44,495 nucleotides of DNA, taken from positions 1 to 44,495 of the forward strand of contig JACDDR010000023.1 in the NCBI GenBank assembly GCA_013816895.1, read 5' to 3'. Below are positions 8,454 to 16,347 of this stretch, in pieces. Position 1 is the first letter of the stretch, and every line of letters starts with the position of its first letter. This stretch comes from Bacteroidota bacterium (lineage in GTDB: Bacteria; Bacteroidota; Bacteroidia; B-17B0; Aurantibacillaceae). The translations under genes were made by a program, and so were the position numbers. Below the pieces are notes generated by a model that had not been told where the DNA came from, searched no databases, and saw only the letters and a program-made list of their open reading frames with translations.

Positions 8454-9326
8454 TTATCTCCTATTTATCAGGTAAACGCTAAAAATAATTACTACCATGC
8501 TCATGACCTGAATGGGATTAATTTTTTCATAATCCATTAACCCCCAACAAATTGCAACAACAGGAATCAAATAAGTACAGGTGCTTGCAAAAACCGACCC
8601 CGCTTGTTTGACCAAAACATTAAATGCTATTACCGAAAGGGCCGAGCCTGCAATCCCCAGAATGCATATATATCCCAGCGAAGAGAGGGCAATCGGCGCT
8701 GTTTTCAAGTGGGGAATGAATTTGGTAAACCCAAAGAGATAAACCAGTGCAACGGGCCCGGTGAACGAAAAGGCCCACACCGTTGCGGTTACCGAGTTAA
8801 GATCGGTTAAATATTTTCTTATACCAGTAACACTAATGGCATAACAAAGGGTGGCGGCCACTACCAGCAAACCATACATGGCACTTTTAGAAGGTGCGTT
8901 GTTTAAATCGAAGTACATTAATGCCACCGCCCCGATAAACCCTACGATGATTCCGGAAATCTGAACGCCACCTGGCCTTAACTTCAGCCAGAAAATTCCG
9001 ATAATGATCGTAAACATAGGCGTGAGCGCGTTCAGCATGCCTGTTAGACTACTGCTTATTTCCGTTTCTGCTTTTGTAAATAAAAAGGCGGGTATTAAGT
9101 TGCCAAAAACACCCATCAGCAATAATCCGAACCAGTATTTTTTAAGATCAATTTTATAATGCTTTACTAAAAACGGAGCCAGAAAAATAAAAGCCATGCC
9201 TATTCGCAACGCGGCCACTTCATCACTGGAGAAGGCCTCCAGGCCGCGCTTCATTAAAATAAAAGAGCTACCCCAAACAACAGAAAGCGCTATTAAAATG
9301 AGCCACGACAGCTTGTTTGGTTTCAT
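8454..9326 (-). CDS. EamA/DMT-family transporter
   Basis: 290 residues with ten predicted transmembrane helices and the duplicated EamA fold. The start LSWLILIALSVVWGSSFILMKRGL and the second-half SALSVIAFNVLVKQAGSVFAS are typical of the drug/metabolite transporter superfamily. Such proteins export amino acids, nucleobases or other small molecules; the sequence does not reveal the substrate. It is a single-gene unit with its own -7 element, transcribed divergently from the S1-domain gene. Confidence 0.93.
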   Translation of the reverse strand: MKPNKLSWLILIALSVVWGSSFILMKRGLEAFSSDEVAALRIGMAFIFLAPFLVKHYKIDLKKYWFGLLLMGVFGNLIPAFLFTKAETEISSSLTGMLNALTPMFTIIIGIFWLKLRPGGVQISGIIVGFIGAVALMYFDLNNAPSKSAMYGLLVVAATLCYAISVTGIRKYLTDLNSVTATVWAFSFTGPVALVYLFGFTKFIPHLKTAPIALSSLGYICILGIAGSALSVIAFNVLVKQAGSVFASTCTYLIPVVAICWGLMDYEKINPIQVMSMVVIIFSVYLINRR

Positions 9327-9333
9327 ACGGCGG

Positions 9334-9341
9334 CAAAGGTA
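9334..9341 (-). promoter_or_regulatory. Promoter -7 element for the EamA transporter
   Basis: On the minus strand this reads TACCTTTG, a full TAnnTTTG match, 7 nt before the start codon. This implies a nearly leaderless mRNA. Confidence 0.5.
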
Positions 9342-9440
9342 GGAGTTAATCTTTACTAGTTTACTCTTTTCGCTTATTTCACATTTGATAGGGATTAAGC
9401 CCGCAAATTAAGAGTATCTTCGTGGTCGATAAATAACGAA

Positions 9441-10322
9441 ATGATACAGATAGGAAAACTCAATACCCTCACCATTTTGCGCGAAACGGCCGTAGGCCTG
9501 CATTTGGGCGATGAAGATAAAAACGAGGTGTTACTCCCAAACTCATACAAAAAATCTGCCTACAAAGTAAAAGATAAAATTGAAGTGTTTATCTACAAGG
9601 ATTCGGAAGACCGTTTGATTGCCACCCCGCAGGTTCCATATGCACAGATCTATTCTTTTTCTTTTTTGAGAGTCACCAGCATTTCTGAAATAGGCGCTTT
9701 CCTGGATTGGGGCTTGGAAAAAGATCTGTTCATGCCTCACAGGGAACAGCTGAATAACATGGAGGAAGGCGAATCCTATGTGGTATATATTTACCTGGAT
9801 GAATTAACTCAGCGTATTATTGCCTCCGCCCTCATTGATAATTTTATCAGCAATGAACATTTGCTGGTAGAAAAAGGTGATGAAGTGAGCTTAATGGTTT
9901 TTGAAGAATCGCCCCTTGGTTACAGCTGTATCATTGACGGCAAACACCGCGGTTTACTTTACAGGAATGATATTTATAAGAACATTCAGATTGGTGATGA
10001 AATGACCGGTTATATAAAAAACATCCGTCAGGATAACCTCATCGATCTTAGTCTGCAAAAACCAGGATTCCAGAATGTACTGTCTTCAACAGATGTGATA
10101 CTGGAATATCTTGCGCACAACGATGGTTACCTTAACCTCACCGATAAAAGCACACCTGAAGAAATTGCCAAACAATTTGCAATGAGCAAGGCCACGTTTA
10201 AAAAAAGTATTGGAGTACTTTACCGCCACCGTAAGGTAGTTATTAAAGATGATGGCGTGTACCTTGCTGAAAAAGGCGATGAGGATACCGATGAAACAGA
10301 AAAGGATCCGGAAAATAAATGA
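9441..10322 (+). CDS. cvfB: CvfB-like S1-domain RNA-binding protein
   Basis: 293 residues resembling the CvfB/YitL family. Consecutive S1-like beta-barrels occupy about residues 1-210 (one shows SISEIGAFLDWGLEKDLFMPHREQ), followed by a C-terminal winged-helix region (TPEEIAKQFAMSKATFKKSIGVLYRHRKV). In Staphylococcus CvfB binds RNA and influences virulence gene expression; in Bacteroidota its role is unstudied as far as I know. The C-terminus is acidic. The upstream region contains TATCTTCG, one base off the -7 consensus. Confidence 0.85.
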   Translation: MIQIGKLNTLTILRETAVGLHLGDEDKNEVLLPNSYKKSAYKVKDKIEVFIYKDSEDRLIATPQVPYAQIYSFSFLRVTSISEIGAFLDWGLEKDLFMPHREQLNNMEEGESYVVYIYLDELTQRIIASALIDNFISNEHLLVEKGDEVSLMVFEESPLGYSCIIDGKHRGLLYRNDIYKNIQIGDEMTGYIKNIRQDNLIDLSLQKPGFQNVLSSTDVILEYLAHNDGYLNLTDKSTPEEIAKQFAMSKATFKKSIGVLYRHRKVVIKDDGVYLAEKGDEDTDETEKDPENK

Positions 10323-10380
10323 GTATAAAAATATTGATGAATTAAAATTTTAGTTTTTTACTTTTACGTCAAAATAAACT

Positions 10381-11373
10381 ATGAAAATTGCTGTTGTAGG
10401 CGCCACCGGCCTGGTAGGCACAAAAATGTTAGAAGTACTGGCGGAACGAAATTTCAATGTAACCGAACTGATTCCCGTTGCTTCCGAAAGATCGGTGGGT
10501 AAAGAAATTGAATTTAAGGGCAAAAAATACAAAGTGCATTCGATGCAACAGGCCATTGACGCTAAACCGCTGATCGCCCTGTTTTCGGCTGGCGGCAGTA
10601 CTTCCCTGGAATGGGCAGAAAAGTTTGCGGCTGTTGGAACGACGGTGATTGATAATTCTTCGGCGTGGAGAATGGATCCTGTAAAAAAATTAGTAGTGCC
10701 AGAAGTAAACGCACATGTGTTACAAAATACAGATAAGATCATTGCCAACCCTAATTGCTCAACTATTCAATTGGTTGTGGCTCTGAACCCCTTGCACAAA
10801 AAATATAAAATTAAACGCGTAGTGGTTTCAACTTACCAAAGCGTTACAGGCACCGGTGTAAAAGCCGTTGATCAGCTCATGAACGAGCGCAGGGACGGAC
10901 ATAGTCCGGATATGGCCTACAAGTATAAAATCGACCTGAATGTTATTCCGCAGATTGATGTGTTTACCGAGAATGGTTACACCAAGGAAGAAATGAAGAT
11001 GGTAAATGAAACAAAAAAAATAATGGGCGATGATACCATTCGTCTAACTGCTACAACAGTGCGTATACCCGTGATGGGCGGTCACAGCGAAAGTGTAAAC
11101 ATTGAGTTTGAAAATGAATTTGATATAGAAGCTATTTTTGAACTGTTTAAAAATACACCCGGAGTTGTTTTACAGGATGATGTAAAAAACCAGCTTTATC
11201 CGATGCCAATGAACGCGCATAACAAGGATGAAGTGTTCGTGGGAAGAATACGAAGAGATGAATCGCAGCCCAAAACATTAAATATGTGGATAGTAGCAGA
11301 TAACCTGCGTAAAGGCGCTGCCACCAACGCGGTGCAAATTGCGGAGTATTTGGTGAAGCAAGCGTTGATTTAA
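10381..11373 (+). CDS. asd: Aspartate-semialdehyde dehydrogenase
   Basis: A complete enzyme of 330 residues that reduces aspartyl phosphate to aspartate semialdehyde for lysine/DAP, threonine and methionine synthesis. It has the NADP-binding GATGLVG (8-14), the catalytic Cys126 in NPNCSTIQ and His235 in GGHSE. It stands alone, as is common in Bacteroidota. TACTTTTA (10359-10366) is a near-match -7 element. The stop codon lies one base before the 13-bp left end repeat of the GxxExxY cassette. Confidence 0.97.
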   Translation: MKIAVVGATGLVGTKMLEVLAERNFNVTELIPVASERSVGKEIEFKGKKYKVHSMQQAIDAKPLIALFSAGGSTSLEWAEKFAAVGTTVIDNSSAWRMDPVKKLVVPEVNAHVLQNTDKIIANPNCSTIQLVVALNPLHKKYKIKRVVVSTYQSVTGTGVKAVDQLMNERRDGHSPDMAYKYKIDLNVIPQIDVFTENGYTKEEMKMVNETKKIMGDDTIRLTATTVRIPVMGGHSESVNIEFENEFDIEAIFELFKNTPGVVLQDDVKNQLYPMPMNAHNKDEVFVGRIRRDESQPKTLNMWIVADNLRKGAATNAVQIAEYLVKQALI

Positions 11374-11385
11374 AACCACATAGAA
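11373..11385 (+). repeat. Left 13-bp inverted repeat of the GxxExxY cassette
   Basis: AAACCACATAGAA is the exact reverse complement of 11833-11845. A further CATAG word follows at 11388-11392. Read on the minus strand, about 22 bases here match the solitary sequence at 40401-40423 with one indel. Confidence 0.75.
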
Positions 11386-11397
11386 AACATAGAGAGA

Positions 11398-11832
11398 ATG
11401 AGGATGCTTTCTAATCAAAAAATTACAAAAAAATACCTTGACGATCTAACTTATGAAGTAATTGGTGCTGCCATTGAAGTACACAAAATAATGGGGAGAG
11501 GTTTGTTAGAAAGTCTATATCACCAATGCATGACAGAGGAACTGATACATAGGAAAATAAATTTTCACACAGAGTTTAAAATTCCAGTAAATTATAAAGG
11601 AAAAGAACTAAATGCTGATTTTCGATGTGATTTATTCCTTGAAAACTGTCTTGTTGTCGAATTAAAAGCGACAAACGATCACCACCCAGTCTTTGAAGCG
11701 CAGCTTCTAACCTATATGAACCTATTAAAAGCCCCTAAAGGAATATTAATCAATTTTAATTGTGACAACATTTTTGCTGAAGGCCAAAAAACTTTTGTAA
11801 ACGATATTTTTAAAAAGCTGCCTCTTCTATGA
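11398..11832 (+). CDS. GxxExxY protein, PD-(D/E)xK nuclease-like fold
   Basis: 144 residues of the GxxExxY family (PDDEXK_3). The name-giving motif is GLLESLY at 35-41. The nuclease-like core follows: Asp78 in FRCDLFLE, then Glu88 and Lys90 in VVELKA, then Gln102 in AQLLTYM. These residues are all present, so the fold looks intact. No biological role is established for the family. The gene sits exactly between perfect 13-bp inverted repeats (11373-11385 and 11833-11845) and interrupts an otherwise ordinary housekeeping region. An alternative in-frame ATG lies at 11404. The gene looks more AT-rich than asd, consistent with acquisition. Confidence 0.88.
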   Translation: MRMLSNQKITKKYLDDLTYEVIGAAIEVHKIMGRGLLESLYHQCMTEELIHRKINFHTEFKIPVNYKGKELNADFRCDLFLENCLVVELKATNDHHPVFEAQLLTYMNLLKAPKGILINFNCDNIFAEGQKTFVNDIFKKLPLL

Positions 11833-11845
11833 TTCTATGTGGTTT
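11833..11845 (+). repeat. Right 13-bp inverted repeat of the GxxExxY cassette
   Basis: TTCTATGTGGTTT is the exact reverse complement of 11373-11385 and starts immediately after the stop codon of the GxxExxY gene. Confidence 0.75.
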
Positions 11846-11900
11846 AAGATTTCAGGGTTTAAATGGTAAATTGTAAATTAATAAATCGTAAATTTAATAT

Positions 11901-12422
11901 ATGCTAACACGCCCTTTTAATTTCAAAAAATGGATCGATGATAATCGCCATTTACTTAAACCGCCTGTAAATAACAAGGTAGTTTATAAAGACGCTGAAT
12001 TTATTGTAATGGTTGTTGGAGGGCCAAATTCCCGCAAGGATTACCATTTTAATGAAAGCGAAGAATTTTTTTATCAGCTGGAAGGCGATGTAAAAGTGCA
12101 GATTCAGGAAGATGGCAAAGCTGTAGAAGTGGATATTAAGGAAGGAGATATTTTTTTACTTCCTCCCCGTGTGCCTCATAATCCAAAACGCGGACCCAAC
12201 ACCATTGGCCTTGTAATGGAACGCAGAAGGCGTGAAGGAGAAATGGACGGCCTGCAATGGTACTGCGAGAAATGCAACAACAAACTGCACGACGCTTATT
12301 TTAAACTAACAGATATCCAGTCGCAATTTCAAACTGAATTTAAACGTTTCTATAATGATATTGATTTACGAACCTGCAAATCCTGCGGGCATGTAATGGA
12401 ACCGCCGCCGGTAATCAGCTAA
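11901..12422 (+). CDS. nbaC: 3-hydroxyanthranilate 3,4-dioxygenase
   Basis: A 173-residue cupin enzyme opening the ring of 3-hydroxyanthranilate, the last enzymatic step before quinolinate in the kynurenine route to NAD. The ferrous iron ligands are His49, Glu55 and His93. The second, rubredoxin-like metal site is complete (Cys122, Cys125, Cys159, Cys162). The spacing matches the Cupriavidus enzyme with a two- to three-residue offset. No other kynurenine gene is in the window. The next gene follows after 7 nt. The AT-rich leader has two similar TAAATNGTAAATT words (about 11868-11895). Confidence 0.95.
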   Translation: MLTRPFNFKKWIDDNRHLLKPPVNNKVVYKDAEFIVMVVGGPNSRKDYHFNESEEFFYQLEGDVKVQIQEDGKAVEVDIKEGDIFLLPPRVPHNPKRGPNTIGLVMERRRREGEMDGLQWYCEKCNNKLHDAYFKLTDIQSQFQTEFKRFYNDIDLRTCKSCGHVMEPPPVIS

Positions 12423-12429
12423 GCACTTT

Positions 12430-13974
12430 ATGGATAAAACTGAATCATTTAAACAACAATTAACTTCAGGGTATAACAGCACGGGAGGTTCGATTGTTCT
12501 TGGCGCAGCCCTGCTCGATGGAGTTCCGCAAAAAGATGTTCAAATTAAACTTCCTTTAAAAACATTAAACCGGCATGGCTTAATTGCCGGAGCTACAGGT
12601 ACAGGTAAAACTGTAACGCTCCAGATAATTGCGGAAAACATGTGTGCGGCCGGAATCCCGGTATTGCTGATGGATCTGAAAGGTGACCTCAGCGGGCTCG
12701 CGAGAGGCGGTACAAATAATGCCAAAATTGAAGAACGTCATGCTTTAATTGGAATTCCATTTACAGTCAAAGGAACGGGAACAGAATTTCTCTCGCTTTC
12801 AAAAGAGCCGGGAGTAAGATTAAGAGCGACGGTAAGTGAATTTGGTCCTGTTTTATTTTCGAAGATATTAGAACTTAATGATACTCAAAGTGGCGTAGTT
12901 GCCGTGCTGTTCAAGTATGCCGATGATCAGAAACTACCTTTGCTGGACCTGAAAGATTTCAAACAGTTGCTACAATTTGCGACGGAGCAGGGAAAAGAGG
13001 AAATTAAAAAACTCTATGGTAATCTTTCATCGGCCAGTACTTCTACTATCCTTAGAAAGATCATTGAACTGGAAGGCCAGGGAGCAGAATTGTTTTTTGG
13101 TGAAAAAAGTTTCGAAGTCTCTGATCTGGTACGCACCGATTCAACTGGCTGCGGCATCGCGTCTGTGATACGTTTGAGCGACATTCAGGATAAACCAAAA
13201 CTATTTTCAACATTTATGTTATGCCTGCTGGCGGAAATATATTCAACTTTTCCGGAGGCTGGCGATTTAGAAAAACCCAAGCTTTGTATTTTTATTGATG
13301 AAGCGCATCTCATCTTCAAGGAAGCATCTAAAGCATTGTTAGACCAGATAGAAAGCATTATTAAACTGATCCGTTCGAAAGGTGTGGGTATTTATTTTGT
13401 AACGCAGAACCCTTACGATATTCCTGATTCGGTATTATCCCAATTAGGATTAAAAATACAGCATGCGCTGAGGGCTTTTACAGAAAAGGACCGCAAGGCC
13501 ATTAAAAAAACCGCCGAAAATTATCCGATTTCCGAATTCTATAAAACCGATGACTTATTGACCAGTCTTGGCATTGGCCAGGCTCTTGTTTCGGCCTTAA
13601 ATGAAAAAGGCATCCCTACTCCGCTTGCGGCAGTGCACCTGAGAGCGCCCATGAGTCGTATTGGAACATTAACACCCGAAGAATTAAATCAAAGTATTTC
13701 TGCAAGTCATCTCGTTGGCAAATACAATGAAAGCATCGACCGCGAAAGCGCTTATGAATTACTGAACGAAAAGATAAAAAGCGCGGGCGAAACAGAAAAC
13801 GAAGAAAAGGAAAAGAGTACTCCTAAAAAAGAAAAGAAAGAAAAGTCAACTCTTGAAAAAGTGAGCGAAAACACAATGGTGAGGCAGGTTGGCAGAACCG
13901 TGGTGAGAGAAGTAGCGCGCGGGCTTTTAGGGGTTCTTGGCCTTGGAGGGAAAAGGAAAAAAGGCTGGTTTTAG
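12430..13974 (+). CDS. HerA/DUF853-family ATPase (YjgR-like)
   Basis: 514 residues. Walker A GATGTGKT lies at about 53-60 and Walker B CIFIDEAH at about 286-293, with an arginine-rich IRSKGVGIYFVTQNP sensor region after it. This is the DUF853 branch of HerA/FtsK-type ATPases, of which E. coli YjgR is a member; the physiological role is not established. The C-terminus ends in a charged Glu/Lys linker and a short hydrophobic-basic tail (VARGLLGVLGLGGKRKKGW) that may touch membrane or nucleic acid. It starts 7 nt after the dioxygenase gene, so the two are probably co-transcribed, although no functional link is known. Confidence 0.9.
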   Translation: MDKTESFKQQLTSGYNSTGGSIVLGAALLDGVPQKDVQIKLPLKTLNRHGLIAGATGTGKTVTLQIIAENMCAAGIPVLLMDLKGDLSGLARGGTNNAKIEERHALIGIPFTVKGTGTEFLSLSKEPGVRLRATVSEFGPVLFSKILELNDTQSGVVAVLFKYADDQKLPLLDLKDFKQLLQFATEQGKEEIKKLYGNLSSASTSTILRKIIELEGQGAELFFGEKSFEVSDLVRTDSTGCGIASVIRLSDIQDKPKLFSTFMLCLLAEIYSTFPEAGDLEKPKLCIFIDEAHLIFKEASKALLDQIESIIKLIRSKGVGIYFVTQNPYDIPDSVLSQLGLKIQHALRAFTEKDRKAIKKTAENYPISEFYKTDDLLTSLGIGQALVSALNEKGIPTPLAAVHLRAPMSRIGTLTPEELNQSISASHLVGKYNESIDRESAYELLNEKIKSAGETENEEKEKSTPKKEKKEKSTLEKVSENTMVRQVGRTVVREVARGLLGVLGLGGKRKKGWF

Positions 13975-14038
13975 GCTTAAACACTAAAATATTCCCGCAA
14001 TTGTTAAAAACCCGTTCCCGGATTTTATATTGAATTCG

Positions 14039-14046
14039 TAACTTTG
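14039..14046 (+). promoter_or_regulatory. Promoter -7 element for purQ
   Basis: TAACTTTG fits TAnnTTTG and ends 18 nt before the purQ ATG. The -33 position is not convincing. Confidence 0.45.
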
Positions 14047-14064
14047 TAACCTAATTATTATCTC

Positions 14065-14757
14065 ATGAAATTTGGCGTTGTAGTATTCCCGGGCTCTAAT
14101 TGTGATGAAGACATGGTGTATGTTTTAAAAAATATCATGAAGCAGGATGCCGTTAAGCTCTGGCACAAAAACACCGACCTTGAAGGCTGTACACATATTG
14201 TATTACCAGGAGGATTTTCTTACGGTGATTATTTAAGAAGCGGCGCCATCGCCAAATTTTCGCCCATCATGGAAAAAGTGATTGAACATGCAAACAAGGG
14301 CGGGTTTGTTTTTGGTGTATGCAATGGCTTTCAGATCTTATGCGAGGCAGGATTGCTTCCGGGCGCATTGATGCACAATAACAGCCGCAAATTCATCTGC
14401 AAAAATGTTTTTATTAAAGCGGAGAATAATAGCACGCCGGTAACTTCCAAAATTCCTCTTGACAAAGCATTACGTATTCCTATTGCTCACGGCGAAGGAA
14501 AGTTTTACGCGGAAGCTGATGTTATTAAAAAATTAAATGCCAATGGCCAGGTGCTTTTCAGGTACTGTGACGAAAATGGTAAAGTAACTGATGCGGCTAA
14601 TCCTAATGGCGCAACCGATAACATTGCCGGGGTTTGTAACGAAGGCAAGAATGTATTTGGCATGATGCCTCATCCTGAAAGAGCTTCTGATAAAGAATTA
14701 GGCAATGAAGACGGAAAATTATTGTTTGAAAGCATTTTAGAATTATCTTTAGCTTAG
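14065..14757 (+). CDS. purQ: Phosphoribosylformylglycinamidine synthase, glutaminase subunit
   Basis: 230 residues of class I glutamine amidotransferase. The triad is Cys86 in GVCNGFQIL, His203 and Glu205 in [22 protein letters not shown] (49-61) forms the oxyanion region. It supplies ammonia to PurL in purine synthesis. A separate purQ implies the small-PurL/PurS arrangement in this organism rather than the single long PurL. The partners are not in the window. Confidence 0.96.
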   Translation: MKFGVVVFPGSNCDEDMVYVLKNIMKQDAVKLWHKNTDLEGCTHIVLPGGFSYGDYLRSGAIAKFSPIMEKVIEHANKGGFVFGVCNGFQILCEAGLLPGALMHNNSRKFICKNVFIKAENNSTPVTSKIPLDKALRIPIAHGEGKFYAEADVIKKLNANGQVLFRYCDENGKVTDAANPNGATDNIAGVCNEGKNVFGMMPHPERASDKELGNEDGKLLFESILELSLA

Positions 14758-14836
14758 TGCTAAACAAACATTCCTGAAAAACGTTTTCATATTCATTAAA
14801 TCTTACTGGCTTGTAATTGTTCTCCTTTTAACTGGA

Positions 14837-16345
14837 TTGCATATTTCTTTTTTTCAGATTTTCGGATACGACTTCAGGAATATTATTGGAGATCTGGGTG
14901 ATTCGCGTTTTATTGTTTCCATCATAGAATATAATTACCAATGGCTCTGCGGTAATTACTCAGGTTATTGGGATGGATTCTTTATGTTTCCCGATAAAGA
15001 AGTTATTTCCTATTCGGATAACTTACTTGGCATTACTCCGTTTTATTCCATCTTCCGCTTGTTTGGCGCAGATAACCTGATGGCATTTCAACTGCTGATT
15101 CTGTTATGTCATATTCTAAATTACATAACATCGTATTACGTATTTAATAAGCTCACAAACAATAAATATGCTGCTTCGGCAGGGGCTTTTATATTTGCCT
15201 TTAGTCTAATTGTAAATGGCATTCACAATCATCCCCAATTCATCTTTCGTTTTTTTGTGCCGCTGGTGTTTTATTTTCTTTACCAGTATTTAAACACAAA
15301 GAATGTCAGAGATCTTTTATTGTGCACTTTCTTTATTGTTCTTCAATTTTACCTTGGTGTTTATTTGGGCTATTTCACTTTTTTCTTTGGAGCCTTATTT
15401 GCCTTATGTTTTCTGGTCTTTAATTTTCAAAAACCAGAACTAAAAATGATCATCAAAAGAACCGTTCATCTGTTGCTTACCGGTTTAGGGGCTGGCGTAC
15501 TTCTTGGGCCAATGTTCTATTTTTATTATAAACGGAACCAGATAACCGGCTATTATACTGATTTTAATGAGGTTCTTGAGACTGTTCCCCAGGTATCTTC
15601 TTACTTTAAAGCATTTCCCGGCGCGGTGGCCTGGCATTTTCTTTCGTCGACTCCCGTTCAATCAAAATATGAATGGTTTCATTTTCTATTTCCTGGTATA
15701 CTAATTATCCTCAGTTTTATTTTTGCATTTTTTCTGGCAGGAAAGGGTTACAACAAAAAACTATTACTAACGCTTATTGTAATGAGCGTTTGCTGTTTTA
15801 TACTAACCACCAATTTTAACACACATTGTTTATATGATAATATTTTACTCCATATCCCGGGGTTTAAAGCCATACGCGTAGTTAGCAGGCTGGTTCTTGT
15901 GTGGGTGTTTTTTATGGCCTGGACGGTTTCTATTTCTGTAACTTACTTAGCAACACTAAATATAAAAGGAGTCAGGGTTGTTTTAATACTTCTGCCGTTC
16001 CTGTTGGTGTTTGACAATTACTGTAAAGCAGACTCGTTTGTTATTTATCCGAAAAGTGTTTCGCAAGAGCGCACAAACAGTATTAAAAATAAGATTCTTT
16101 CAACTCTAGGCTATAAAAATTATCTGGCGTTTGCTTATATTCCTTCCGGGCCAGATGAGGCCTACAAGATTCAGATTGACGCCATGCTTGTTGCTGTAGA
16201 GTTAAAAACAAAGACTATCAATGGTTACTCCAGCTCCTGTCACGGTCAGTTCGGGCCAGTATGGGAAAAGCATGATTCACTGAGTGTGGCAACCTGGCTG
16301 CAGCAAATGAAGATACCACAAGAGAAAGTTTTGTTTGTCAGGTAG
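14837..16345 (+). CDS. Multi-pass membrane protein, GT-C glycosyltransferase-like
   Basis: At least 502 residues with about ten transmembrane helices. The first extracytoplasmic loop carries acidic residues (GDLGDSRF), followed by aromatic-rich helices, as in GT-C/YfhO-like lipid-linked sugar transferases. I recognise the fold type but not a named family. The start is uncertain. TTG at 14837 is the only standard start codon in frame, yet the frame is open back to 14753, just after an in-frame TAG at 14750-14752. That upstream part encodes a plausible first membrane helix (KNVFIFIKSYWLVIVLLTGL). The true start may be CTG at 14774 or another non-standard codon. The gene ends 2 nt from the convergent glycosyltransferase gene. 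Confidence 0.72.
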   Translation: MHISFFQIFGYDFRNIIGDLGDSRFIVSIIEYNYQWLCGNYSGYWDGFFMFPDKEVISYSDNLLGITPFYSIFRLFGADNLMAFQLLILLCHILNYITSYYVFNKLTNNKYAASAGAFIFAFSLIVNGIHNHPQFIFRFFVPLVFYFLYQYLNTKNVRDLLLCTFFIVLQFYLGVYLGYFTFFFGALFALCFLVFNFQKPELKMIIKRTVHLLLTGLGAGVLLGPMFYFYYKRNQITGYYTDFNEVLETVPQVSSYFKAFPGAVAWHFLSSTPVQSKYEWFHFLFPGILIILSFIFAFFLAGKGYNKKLLLTLIVMSVCCFILTTNFNTHCLYDNILLHIPGFKAIRVVSRLVLVWVFFMAWTVSISVTYLATLNIKGVRVVLILLPFLLVFDNYCKADSFVIYPKSVSQERTNSIKNKILSTLGYKNYLAFAYIPSGPDEAYKIQIDAMLVAVELKTKTINGYSSSCHGQFGPVWEKHDSLSVATWLQQMKIPQEKVLFVR

Positions 16346-16347
16346 TC

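Larger units (their letters stand above)
11373..11845 (+). mobile_element. Candidate mobile cassette: GxxExxY gene between 13-bp inverted repeats
   Basis: The 473-bp unit consists of one gene and two short non-coding ends that are perfect inverted repeats. The right end starts at the base after the stop codon. A related end sequence without a gene occurs in the repeat cluster at 40401-40423. No transposase is encoded, so mobility is an inference from structure only. I see no obvious flanking target duplication. Confidence 0.45.
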
